Part shown: positions 15,690 through 23,276 of the stretch, one piece after another | How positions within the stretch are numbered: the stretch's first letter is position 1 | Layout: each line of letters starts with the position of its first letter | From: Clostridia bacterium | Lineage (GTDB): Bacteria > Bacillota > Clostridia > Oscillospirales > CAG-382 | Direction: 5' to 3' | DNA: 34,816 nucleotides | NCBI GenBank assembly: GCA_017625615.1 | Contig: JAGAKP010000042.1 | Location: 1 to 34,816, forward strand | Made by a program: the position numbers and the translations under genes | The notes under the pieces: model-generated | The model's input: the letters and a program-made list of their open reading frames with translations, nothing else | Databases searched by the model: none | Told to the model about the DNA's origin: nothing

Positions 15690-16258
15690 TCGATATCAAA
15701 CTCGCGCTCGATACACGCGCGCACCATAGCGATATTTTCCTCGGTGTAGCGCAGTGAATCCGCCGTCATCATTTCCGCGGTGCCCAGAATAAGTGCGCGT
15801 ACGATAAAGGTCTTGCGCTTTTTGGCTTCCTCGGACATATCCACTTCCTTGCAGTATCCGTCGATAACTTTACGGACCTCCGCGGATATGAGGGATTTTT
15901 TCCGAACCTGCTCGGGGCTGAGGAACTTTTCGTTCATTACCGCCACGGAAAAATACCCGGGGTTTTCGCACAAAAACCGTATGTATTCTATGGCGATATC
16001 CGTGATCTTTTCTCTCGTGGTGCCTGCGTGGTTTGCCAAAAGGCACGTAACGCGCACTCTCCATCTTTCGGAAACGGCGTTTATTACTTCCTCGATAAGG
16101 TCGTTTTTGCTTTTGAAGTGACGGTAGGGCGCGGCACAGGAAAGTCCGCATTCCTTTGCCACGTTGCGTATGGAAAAGCCTGCCGTACCGTTAAGATACA
16201 GCTCCTTTAATGCGGCGTCAATAAACTTTTCTTTGGTTTCCGGCAGTGCTTTTCTCAT
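15686..16258 (-). CDS. TetR/AcrR family transcriptional regulator
   Basis: A 190-residue regulator. Residues 7-55 form the TetR helix-turn-helix: KFIDAALKELYLNGTAGFSIRNVAKECG then the recognition helix SCAAPYRHFKSKNDLI. The rest is a helical ligand-binding domain with no recognisable ligand motif. It lies between the acyl-CoA synthetase (15 bases upstream) and bioY (4-base overlap), so it is likely autoregulatory and a sensor of acyl-CoA, fatty acid or a biotin-linked metabolite; that is inference. The inverted repeat at 17976-17991 is the best candidate operator. Start chosen by AAGGA nine bases before the ATG. Confidence 0.9.
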   Translation of the reverse strand: MRKALPETKEKFIDAALKELYLNGTAGFSIRNVAKECGLSCAAPYRHFKSKNDLIEEVINAVSERWRVRVTCLLANHAGTTREKITDIAIEYIRFLCENPGYFSVAVMNEKFLSPEQVRKKSLISAEVRKVIDGYCKEVDMSEEAKKRKTFIVRALILGTAEMMTADSLRYTEENIAMVRACIEREFDIE

Positions 16259-16273
16259 AGTGGTTTTCCTTTT

Positions 16274-17944
16274 TTATTCTTCCGTTTTGTTTTCGGGTTC
16301 GTTTCTCTTTATTTTGCTGGTGGTGGTCTTTATAAATTCGTTTTCGCGGATAATTACCTTGCTTATATACTTATAGGAAGGGAACAGCTTGTTGACCTCG
16401 GCTATCACGCCCGTCATAACTTCCTTTGCGGTAACTCCGCGCTTTTCCGCTTCGGCGTTAAGCGTGTCCCAATCGGGATACACGGATACGGCAAGCACGG
16501 GCTTTCCGTCCTTTTCGGTAAGGAACACCATACTGTCCTTTACGAAGGGGGAACGGTCAATAAACATCTCCTGCTCCTCGGGGAACACCTTTTTACCGTT
16601 GGGCAGTACTATCATACTCTTTATTCTGCCCGTTATGGAATAGGATCCGTTTTCGTTCATCTTAACGAGGTCGCCGGTGGAGAACCAGCCGTCCTTAAGC
16701 ACCTTTGCGGTCTCTTCGGGATTTTTGAAATAGCCCAGCATCACGTTGGGGCCCTTTACCTGCAATTCGCCGATACCGTCTTCGTTTTTATCGCAAATAC
16801 GGCACTGCACTCCTACGAGAGGATAGCCCGTGTCGCCCACTGCGCGGTAAAAATCGTGCTGCATAAGACATACGGGCGCAGTTTCGGTAAGACCGTAGCC
16901 GATCAATATCTTATATCCGAACAGCTCGTAATCCTCGTGTATATTGGGCAGCATAGCGGCGGCACCCACTACCATACGGTTGAGTCTGCCTCCCACCGCC
17001 TGATGTATGGAGGAAAACAGCTTTTGTCTGGCGTTCATCGTAAGTCCCTTTGCCATCACCTTTTGTGCGGAGAGCAGTGCTTTGCCGCCCTTCATTTTTC
17101 CGTAGGTGGACATTATGCTTCTGTGCAACGTCTCAAGCACCAAGGGAACGCACGCCATTACCGTCGGGCTGAACAGCTTTAACTCTGCCTTGAGCTTGGT
17201 CACCGAGCTGTTGAAGGCAATGGTGGCACCCGAATAAAACAGAGCAAGATCCACCGTACATTCAAAGGTATGGTGCATAGGGAGTATGGAAAGGGCAACG
17301 TCGTCGGTCTCCACCGCAACGCGCTTGCGCACCTGAACGATATTTGAGCATATATTATTTTGCGAAAGCATTACGCCCTTGGAAACTCCAGTGGTGCCGG
17401 AGGTGTACAGCAGTATACCCAGCCCAAAGGGGTCAACCTTGTGGTCACGGTAGGAGGTGTCGCCCTCTTCAATAAGAGAAGCGCCCTTTTCAATACGTTC
17501 GGGCAGATCGTCCATAGAAATTATCATACCCTTGTATCCGCTTTCGGTAATCTTCTTTACCGTTTCGGGAGAGCAGACGATGGCCTTTGCCTCTGCGTGG
17601 TCAAGGAGATACGCAACCTCGTCACCGCGCAGGTCCTTGTCAATGGGAACTATAACGCCCGTGCCGGAGCATACCGCCATATAGGTAAGGATCCACAGGT
17701 ATGAGTTTTTGCCCGTAACGGCGATCTTTTCATTTTCAAGCCCCAAGGAATTAAAATAGGTTGCCAGCGCGCGTATATCCTTTCCCACCTGCGAGTATTT
17801 TATTTCCTGCACCGTGTCGCCCTTTTTGTAAATAAAGGCTGTGTTGTCCGCATACAGCTCACAGCTGGTTTCGGCAAGCTGGCGTATGCTGTTGATATCT
17901 CTTACGTTGTATACGTATTTGTTGCTGTCTATTTTTTTAGCCAA
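16274..17944 (-). CDS. AMP-forming acyl-CoA synthetase (long-chain fatty acid--CoA ligase family)
   Basis: A 556-residue ANL-superfamily enzyme that activates a carboxylic acid with ATP, then CoA. Motifs: P-loop LLYTSGTTGVSKG (about 178-190), LPMHHTFE, GAAAMLPNIHEDYELFG, YGLTETAPV (A5, about 350), GWFSTGDLVKM (about 419-429), GRIKSMIVLPNGKKVFPEE and a C-terminal TSKIKRNE with the catalytic Lys. It resembles bacterial FadD-like enzymes; the substrate could be a long-chain fatty acid. The TTG at 17944 is chosen as start: ACGGAGG lies nine bases upstream and the promoter and operator are further up. The longer ORF to 18052 would run through both. First gene of an operon with tetR, bioY and trxB. 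Confidence 0.9.
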   Translation of the reverse strand: MAKKIDSNKYVYNVRDINSIRQLAETSCELYADNTAFIYKKGDTVQEIKYSQVGKDIRALATYFNSLGLENEKIAVTGKNSYLWILTYMAVCSGTGVIVPIDKDLRGDEVAYLLDHAEAKAIVCSPETVKKITESGYKGMIISMDDLPERIEKGASLIEEGDTSYRDHKVDPFGLGILLYTSGTTGVSKGVMLSQNNICSNIVQVRKRVAVETDDVALSILPMHHTFECTVDLALFYSGATIAFNSSVTKLKAELKLFSPTVMACVPLVLETLHRSIMSTYGKMKGGKALLSAQKVMAKGLTMNARQKLFSSIHQAVGGRLNRMVVGAAAMLPNIHEDYELFGYKILIGYGLTETAPVCLMQHDFYRAVGDTGYPLVGVQCRICDKNEDGIGELQVKGPNVMLGYFKNPEETAKVLKDGWFSTGDLVKMNENGSYSITGRIKSMIVLPNGKKVFPEEQEMFIDRSPFVKDSMVFLTEKDGKPVLAVSVYPDWDTLNAEAEKRGVTAKEVMTGVIAEVNKLFPSYKYISKVIIRENEFIKTTTSKIKRNEPENKTEE

Positions 17945-17975
17945 GATGTTTTGCCTCCGTTTTGCGTGGTAACAG

Positions 17976-17991
17976 GTGTTAAAGTTAACAC
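17976..17991. promoter_or_regulatory. Candidate TetR operator: perfect inverted repeat
   Basis: GTGTTAA (17976-17982) and TTAACAC (17985-17991) form a perfect 7+2+7 palindrome, about 20 bases downstream of the -10 of the acyl-CoA synthetase promoter, where a bound repressor would block RNA polymerase. The core TTAAAGTTAAC recurs in the opposite orientation at 18073-18083. Confidence 0.55.
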
Positions 17992-18010
17992 AATTCACTT
18001 TTTCCCACTC

Positions 18011-18039
18011 AATATACCACAAACTTGTTGTTTTGTCAA
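18011..18039 (-). promoter_or_regulatory. Predicted sigma-A promoter of the acyl-CoA synthetase operon
   Basis: On the minus strand a perfect TTGACA (plus 18034-18039) and TATATT (plus 18011-18016), 17-base spacer. Confidence 0.8.
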
Positions 18040-18072
18040 CATCTTCGCGCAAAAGGCTGAAAATAAAAGGCA

Positions 18073-18083
18073 GTTAACTTTAA
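18073..18083. promoter_or_regulatory. Second copy of the operator core
   Basis: GTTAACTTTAA on the plus strand equals TTAAAGTTAAC on the minus strand, the core of the 17976-17991 palindrome. The two copies lie either side of the promoter, about 94 bases centre to centre. The flanks here are less symmetric. Confidence 0.4.
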
Positions 18084-18133
18084 TATTTTACCATATCAGA
18101 TTTGATTTGTACATAGTGTTTCCATTTTTGCCG

Positions 18134-18163
18134 AAAAAATAGATCCTCCCGAGCGGAGGATCT
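18134..18163 (-). terminator. Intrinsic terminator after the GH36-like gene
   Basis: AGATCCTCC (18141-18149) pairs with GGAGGATCT (18155-18163), 9 bp with a 5-base loop, followed on the minus strand by ATTTTTT. Confidence 0.8.
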
Positions 18164-18169
18164 GTCATA

Positions 18170-19729
18170 TTAATAGGGCTGTGTATTATAATCCAACAGT
18201 GTAGGGTAGGAGTCCTCGATAAAATCGAATTCCTCTTTCTTTCCGTCTATTTCCCACAGAGAGGGAGTGTTGTTGTAGGTCCAATCCAATGGAATTGCGG
18301 CGTTTTGCTGTAGGGAATTTATTTTAAAGGCTTCCTTAAGGTCGGCGCGCATTTCCTCCGTAACCGCCTCGGGCTGAAGGGAAACGAACAGGGGCGTACC
18401 GCTTTTTGCCAGCAGATACAGCCATTTTTTATTTAACGACCAAGGAATGTTCTTTTCAAGCACGCCCACGCAGTCGGCGTCCGCAGAGTAAAAGGTGTTG
18501 TTCTGGCACATTCTGAAGGCAAGGGAATTTATGCCCAGCGTCCTCGTTCTCGACCAATGTCTGCCGCTGGTATCGTCACCGATACGGTTTACCGCGTGTA
18601 TTCCCGCGCAAAGGTGGGATACGGTGTTGCACCCGATAACCACCGCGCTTCCCGCCTCGTCCTGAATAAGACGGTACAGCTCCTTGGTTATCTCCGCGTT
18701 GGTTTTGGTGTTATCGTAAAAATGCCAGTTGCCGTCGCTCGTTATCATACCGTTAAGTGAAAATCCGTATCTTTCAAACAGGTCGAAGGTGGAATAATCG
18801 TGCTTTATCAGCTCATATCCCCACTCTCTTATACGGCGCACCGTTTGGCGCAGATATTCCTTCACCTCGGGGTGGGTAGGGTCAAGGAGCCATTTTCTGC
18901 CGCTGTCCTTTTTAATACACCATTCGGGGTGGCTTTCCTCTGCCTCGACGTCGTGCAGGGGACGGAACCAGATGCCCGCCTTAAGGTCCTTTTCCTTGAA
19001 TATTCGGGCTATTTCTCCCATATCGCCGTATTTTTCGTTGGGAAGCCACGGTCCCGCGCAGGAGTTTTTGGACCATCCGTCGTCTATAACCATAAAGGGA
19101 CGGTTTTCAAGCCCCTCGGTAAGTGACGCAAGGAGAGACGCATCCTTTATAATATCCTCTTTACTGCTCACCCCGTATGCGTAATACCAGTTGTTGCTTC
19201 CGTATACGGGCGCTTCGGGCAGTACGGGATCCGTGCACATACGGGCGCAAAATCTTTTTGCCGCTTCGAATTCGGTAATACCCTCGTATCTTTCGCAAAT
19301 AACGGTGCAGGCGTGCAGTCTTCTTCCGTTGAGGCAAACACCCATTCCTCCGTTGCGCACGTCAATATGGCAGGTAATTCCGCTTCCGTCGTACTGGAAG
19401 CAAACGTAGCCGTTGGGGCGCACTTTTACACCGTATCCCACGGTTGTGTTTCCGTCGGAGGCGAGAAAATACCAGGGCATAAATATTTCACCGCTCAGGG
19501 AATGCCAGCACATATCTCCGTAGGCTCTTTCCCATTTGTCGCCCATGACTTTGACGGGAGTGCGGGTGGCAAAATTCCACCGCAAAAGTATACGCTTTAC
19601 TCTCGCTTCCGTTGCGGTAAGGTATATTTCAAGTCCGTCGCCGTTTACGGCTGCTTCAACTGCCGCATCAGCCCTTTCATTTTCGCAAAAAACGCGTATA
19701 TCGTCGGGTGTACGCAAAATATCGGTCAT
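18170..19729 (-). CDS. Alpha-galactosidase-like glycoside hydrolase (clan GH-D, GH36-like)
   Basis: A 519-residue protein. Residues about 10-165 form a beta-rich N-terminal domain; about 175-470 is a GH-D (beta/alpha)8 barrel. Catalytic landmarks are MVIDDGWS (213-220), AGIWFRPLHD, LLDPTHPEVKEYL, WGYELIKHDYSTFD with KxD nucleophile Asp311, IGCNT and RIGDDTSGRHW with acid/base Asp385 or Asp386. It has no signal peptide and is thus probably cytoplasmic. Family enzymes cleave alpha-galactosides or related alpha-glycosides; the short length compared with true GH36 (about 700) makes the exact specificity uncertain. It has its own promoter, divergent from the DUF4855 gene, and its own terminator. 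Confidence 0.82.
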   Translation of the reverse strand: MTDILRTPDDIRVFCENERADAAVEAAVNGDGLEIYLTATEARVKRILLRWNFATRTPVKVMGDKWERAYGDMCWHSLSGEIFMPWYFLASDGNTTVGYGVKVRPNGYVCFQYDGSGITCHIDVRNGGMGVCLNGRRLHACTVICERYEGITEFEAAKRFCARMCTDPVLPEAPVYGSNNWYYAYGVSSKEDIIKDASLLASLTEGLENRPFMVIDDGWSKNSCAGPWLPNEKYGDMGEIARIFKEKDLKAGIWFRPLHDVEAEESHPEWCIKKDSGRKWLLDPTHPEVKEYLRQTVRRIREWGYELIKHDYSTFDLFERYGFSLNGMITSDGNWHFYDNTKTNAEITKELYRLIQDEAGSAVVIGCNTVSHLCAGIHAVNRIGDDTSGRHWSRTRTLGINSLAFRMCQNNTFYSADADCVGVLEKNIPWSLNKKWLYLLAKSGTPLFVSLQPEAVTEEMRADLKEAFKINSLQQNAAIPLDWTYNNTPSLWEIDGKKEEFDFIEDSYPTLLDYNTQPY

Positions 19730-19754
19730 AGTCAGTCACGCTCCTTACGGGAAA

Positions 19755-19783
19755 ATTATATATTACTTTCTCCTTGCAGTCAA
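19755..19783 (-). promoter_or_regulatory. Predicted sigma-A promoter for the GH36-like gene
   Basis: On the minus strand TTGACT (plus 19778-19783) and TATAAT (plus 19755-19760) with a 17-base spacer; only 12 bases separate its -35 from the divergent promoter's -35. Confidence 0.8.
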
Positions 19784-19795
19784 GTGAAAATACCG

Positions 19796-19824
19796 TTGAC
19801 AGGGTCGTTATTATTGTTTATAAT
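19796..19824 (+). promoter_or_regulatory. Predicted sigma-A promoter for the DUF4855 gene
   Basis: Consensus TTGACA at 19796-19801 and TATAAT at 19819-19824, 17-base spacer. Confidence 0.85.
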
Positions 19825-19850
19825 CGTAAACGAGGGAGCGTGATGAGGAT

Positions 19851-21959
19851 ATGCTTAAAAAAGCTTTTTTTCTTTGCTTTGCATTTATTATGACCTTTAA
19901 CCTTTTTGGAGGTATCGTTATGGCTCGGGAACGCGAAAATATTGTAAACGGAATGGTCCCCTCCGTGCTTTTCGGCGAGGATATTTCCGAAAGCTATTAT
20001 CTTTTAGGCGAGGAAGCATCGGATTATTCACCTCTTACCGACGGAAAGTATTCGCCGTCCGCTTCTTATTCAAACAAGGAATACGTTAAATTTTACCGCG
20101 GTAAAACGAGAGAGATCCTTTTCGAATTGGATTCCCTTTACGCGATCACGGGCTTTAAGGTCTCCTTTCTCTCCAACTACGGCGCGGGAATATACTGTCC
20201 CCGCCTGTGTAACCTTTACGTTTCCGAAAACGGAGAGGATTATATGCTTGCGTATTCTCTTTATGACGAGAGCAAAACGGGAAATACCGCCGTCTGTACC
20301 CAATCTATTGGCGTTGAAGAAGGAAAACGGTATAAAGCAAAATACGTAAAAATAGAATTCGACGTTTTGGTAAACGTATTCTGTGATGAAATAGAGGTTT
20401 ACGGCGAAACCCCCGACGGCACCGAAGAAGCCTTTGTAAAAACCGAGGCAACGCCCGTTCAAGGCTACGACCGAGGCGCGGAAGGATACCGCGATATGGC
20501 GGTGCTGTACTGCGGCTATGATTACGACGCCGCAAACAACAAGACTTATTCACCCGAATACGTTAACGCCACCGAGGAAATGGTGCTTCCTTACGTTGCG
20601 TATCTTGATAAGGATGGCAATATAGCCGATAGGATGTTTGACAGCGTCGTATACTGCTCCCTGCAGGGGCTTTGCCCTTCGGGCGGCAAAATGTATTATC
20701 AGAACGGAAGCTATAATACCAAGGAGGATTGGGAATACTTCGCTTCCTGTGTGCTTTCGGATACCTATAACGCCGCCGCGTTGGACAGTGCGGCGGGTAA
20801 GGTAAAGGAAAAATTGGGGCTTTCGGATTATAAAATGCGCCTCGTGGTGGCGATGCCCTACGCATATTCAAATCAGGACAGACCCTTCGGCGATATCAAC
20901 GGCGACGGTATTGCCGAAACCGGAGATACACCGGAAAAGCGCTTGGCTATATATAAATGGTACGTGGATCACGTTTCCTCGCTGTTTGAGTCCAAGGGCT
21001 ACGAAAATCTTGAGCTTGGCGGATTTTATTGGACTTCGGAATCGGTCACCTATACGGAAATGGGATCGGACATTCCTTTTATGCGCTCCGTAGCCGAATA
21101 CTGCCGCGAAAAAAACAAAAAACTGTTCTGGATACCCTTTTATCTCGCTTCGGGCTTTGAGGATGCAAACGACCTTTTCGATACCGCTTTTATGCAGCCC
21201 AACTATTCCTTTTTGCCCTACGCAAAGCAGGGAATGTTCACCTCCTTTGCGGATACCATAAACAAATACGGTATGGGTATCGAAATGGAGATACACTGGG
21301 ATGCGGCTAACCCCGGCGCCGCCGGCTTCAAGGAAGCGGTAAACCGTTACCGTGCTTATCTCAACTACGGCTATATTACGGGGTATATGACGGGCGCCGC
21401 TCACGCGTATTATCAGAACTCCGCACCGGGCACCTTTTATACCGCGTGCTTTTCCTCAAACGCGGATCTGCGCAGTATATACGACGATACGTATAAATTT
21501 ATAAAGGGCACGTACGTATACTCTTCTCCCGTTATCACGGCAGAGGGGGATATATCCGTTACGGCGGGCAACCGTCACGTGGGTATGTTTCGCGGCTGGG
21601 ATAAAAATGCGGAAAAAGAGTTTATCATAGAAGCTCAGCCCGCTCACGGCACTATAAAAATTGATAACAGCATCGGCAAATATACGTACCGCGCCGAAGA
21701 GGGCTATGCGGGAGAGGATTCCTTTACGGTAAAAATGTTCGATGGGTATACCTACAGCAATTCCGTTACGGTAAAGATCACCGTAAAGGCGCCTGCCGAG
21801 GAAAGCGGAGCGACTTCCGATGGGTCGGATACCGCCGTTTCAAAGCCGGATACAGGTAAAGGCTTGTGGATAACCGTTGCCGCCGTTATCGGCGCCGCCA
21901 CCGCTTGCGCCGCCGCGGTGCTTGTTGTCGGGGTGATTTTAAGAAAACGCCGTAAATAA
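19851..21959 (+). CDS. Secreted, membrane-anchored DUF4855 protein
   Basis: A 702-residue surface protein. A signal peptide (about 1-24) precedes a discoidin/F5-8-type beta-sandwich (about 50-187: ITGFKVSFLSNYGAGIYCPRLCN, then YVKIEFDV and EIEVYGE). DUF4855 spans about 212-555, with AVLYCGYDYD, a calcium-loop-like FGDINGDG (346-353), GGFYWTSESVTY and KLFWIPFY. A cadherin-like/Big_9 domain follows (about 560-645: AHGTIKI, GKYTYRAEEGYAGEDSFTVK), and a C-terminal membrane helix with RKRRK tail (671-702). DUF4855 proteins are thought to act on glycans; no activity is proven from this sequence. It is divergent from the GH36-like gene, consistent with shared carbohydrate use. The ATG at 19851 follows GGGAG at long spacing. 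Confidence 0.8.
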   Translation: MLKKAFFLCFAFIMTFNLFGGIVMARERENIVNGMVPSVLFGEDISESYYLLGEEASDYSPLTDGKYSPSASYSNKEYVKFYRGKTREILFELDSLYAITGFKVSFLSNYGAGIYCPRLCNLYVSENGEDYMLAYSLYDESKTGNTAVCTQSIGVEEGKRYKAKYVKIEFDVLVNVFCDEIEVYGETPDGTEEAFVKTEATPVQGYDRGAEGYRDMAVLYCGYDYDAANNKTYSPEYVNATEEMVLPYVAYLDKDGNIADRMFDSVVYCSLQGLCPSGGKMYYQNGSYNTKEDWEYFASCVLSDTYNAAALDSAAGKVKEKLGLSDYKMRLVVAMPYAYSNQDRPFGDINGDGIAETGDTPEKRLAIYKWYVDHVSSLFESKGYENLELGGFYWTSESVTYTEMGSDIPFMRSVAEYCREKNKKLFWIPFYLASGFEDANDLFDTAFMQPNYSFLPYAKQGMFTSFADTINKYGMGIEMEIHWDAANPGAAGFKEAVNRYRAYLNYGYITGYMTGAAHAYYQNSAPGTFYTACFSSNADLRSIYDDTYKFIKGTYVYSSPVITAEGDISVTAGNRHVGMFRGWDKNAEKEFIIEAQPAHGTIKIDNSIGKYTYRAEEGYAGEDSFTVKMFDGYTYSNSVTVKITVKAPAEESGATSDGSDTAVSKPDTGKGLWITVAAVIGAATACAAAVLVVGVILRKRRK

Positions 21960-21977
21960 AAAAACAGGTGAACTAAA

Positions 21978-23075
21978 ATGGAACTTACCAAAATCGTAAT
22001 CACGGGCGGACCCTGCGCAGGGAAATCCACCGCTATGTCACGTATACAAAAGGAGTTTTCCGCCTTGGGATACACGGTGCTTTTCGTGCCGGAGACGGCG
22101 ACCGAGCTTATCACGGGAGGCGTCGCACCCTGGACCTGCGGCAGAAACGTGGAATACCAGAAGTGCCAGATGCGGCTTCAGCTTGTAAAGGAAGCCCTTT
22201 TCGAGCAGGCGGCACGCACCATGCCTGCGGAGAAAATACTTATCGTCTGCGACCGCGGCAATCTGGACAACAAGGCGTATATGGACGAGGACGAGTTTGC
22301 GGAAGCACTTGAATATATCGGGCTTAACAAGGTGGAACTGCGTGATAATTACGATGCGGTCTTTCATCTCGTCACCGCCGCCAAGGGGGAGGAACGGTTT
22401 TACACCACCGAAAACAACTCCGCTCGCATAGAGACCGTGGAGCAGGCGACCGCCCTTGACGACCGCCTTATAGATGCGTGGACGGGACACCCTCACTTCC
22501 GCGTTATAGATAATTCCGAGAATTTCGAAGAAAAGATGGCAAGGCTTATAAAGGAAATATCCGTCTTTCTCGGCGAGCCCGAAAAAAGAGAAACGGAGCG
22601 TAAGTTTCTTATCGAGCGCCCCGATATCTCCCTTCTGGAGAGTTTTCCCGCGTGCCGCCCCATTGATATCCTGCAGACCTACCTCAAAAGCGAAAAGGAC
22701 GAGGAGATACGCGTGCGCCGCCGCGGCGAGGACGGTCATTACGTCTATTTCCACACCGTAAAGCGCAAGATAAACGGCTTGAAGCGTGAGGAAAACGAAA
22801 GGCGTATAACAAAGGAAGAATACCTTTCTCTCCTTGAAGAGGCGGACGAAAGCAAAAAGCCCATAAGCAAAACCAGATATTGCCTTACTTATAAAAACCA
22901 ATATCTTGAAATAGATATTTATCCCTTTATGAATGACACCGCAATACTTGAAATAGAGCTTTGCGACGGGGACGAGGAGATATTCTTCCCCGAAAGCATA
23001 AAGGTAATAAAAGAGGTCACCTTTGACGATGAGTATAAAAACTCCTCTCTGGCGGCTAAAATACAGGATACGTAA
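21978..23075 (+). CDS. P-loop ATPase-CYTH fusion protein (Ttd14-like)
   Basis: A 365-residue two-domain protein. Residues 1-200 are a nucleoside-kinase/NadR-like P-loop domain with Walker A GGPCAGKST (10-18), FVPETATEL, and LIVCDRGNLDN as the Walker B/DRG strand. Residues 204-365 form a CYTH triphosphate tunnel domain with the ExExK signature ETERK (205-209), EIRVRRRG, YVYFHTVKRK, and acidic EIDIY/EIELC strands. This layout recalls eukaryotic TRPL translocation defect protein 14. CYTH proteins bind or cleave triphosphates such as ThTP or polyphosphate; the substrate is unknown here. It starts 18 bases after the DUF4855 stop behind AGGTGA, so it shares that transcript, and it ends at a strong terminator. 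Confidence 0.85.
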   Translation: MELTKIVITGGPCAGKSTAMSRIQKEFSALGYTVLFVPETATELITGGVAPWTCGRNVEYQKCQMRLQLVKEALFEQAARTMPAEKILIVCDRGNLDNKAYMDEDEFAEALEYIGLNKVELRDNYDAVFHLVTAAKGEERFYTTENNSARIETVEQATALDDRLIDAWTGHPHFRVIDNSENFEEKMARLIKEISVFLGEPEKRETERKFLIERPDISLLESFPACRPIDILQTYLKSEKDEEIRVRRRGEDGHYVYFHTVKRKINGLKREENERRITKEEYLSLLEEADESKKPISKTRYCLTYKNQYLEIDIYPFMNDTAILEIELCDGDEEIFFPESIKVIKEVTFDDEYKNSSLAAKIQDT

Positions 23076-23100
23076 AAGGAGCGGCTGACCGCTCCTTTTT
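23074..23100 (+). terminator. Intrinsic terminator after the CYTH fusion gene
   Basis: AAAAGGAGCGG (23074-23084) with CCGCTCCTTTT (23089-23099), a CTGA loop and a T run. The stem begins within the stop codon. Confidence 0.85.
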
Positions 23101-23119
23101 AACTATACAAAATAATAGA

Positions 23120-23170
23120 GCAGTTTTCACAAAAATGACTATAAAACATTGTAAGAAATCACAAAACTGC
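23120..23170. repeat. 8-bp inverted repeat upstream of the SLH-protein promoter
   Basis: GCAGTTTT (23120-23127) and AAAACTGC (23163-23170), separated by 35 AT-rich bases, end 20 bases before the -35. This could be an operator for the surface-protein gene or chance. Otherwise the 23101-23190 gap shows nothing. Confidence 0.3.
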
Positions 23171-23190
23171 AACACTCTGCACAAAAATTG

Positions 23191-23219
23191 TTGACTTTTC
23201 AACTGTTATACAGTATAAT
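23191..23219 (+). promoter_or_regulatory. Predicted sigma-A promoter for the SLH phosphodiester glycosidase
   Basis: TTGACT at 23191-23196 and TATAAT at 23214-23219, 17-base spacer, 57 bases before the ATG. Confidence 0.8.
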
Positions 23220-23276
23220 TCTTGCCAAGGGAAACACCCCACAATATAAATATAATAAAACGGAGGCAACACCACT

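Noticed and set aside
22038..22901. 287-codon minus-strand frame opposite the P-loop/CYTH gene
   Set aside because: The plus strand carries intact Walker A and ExExK motifs; the antisense frame shows none.
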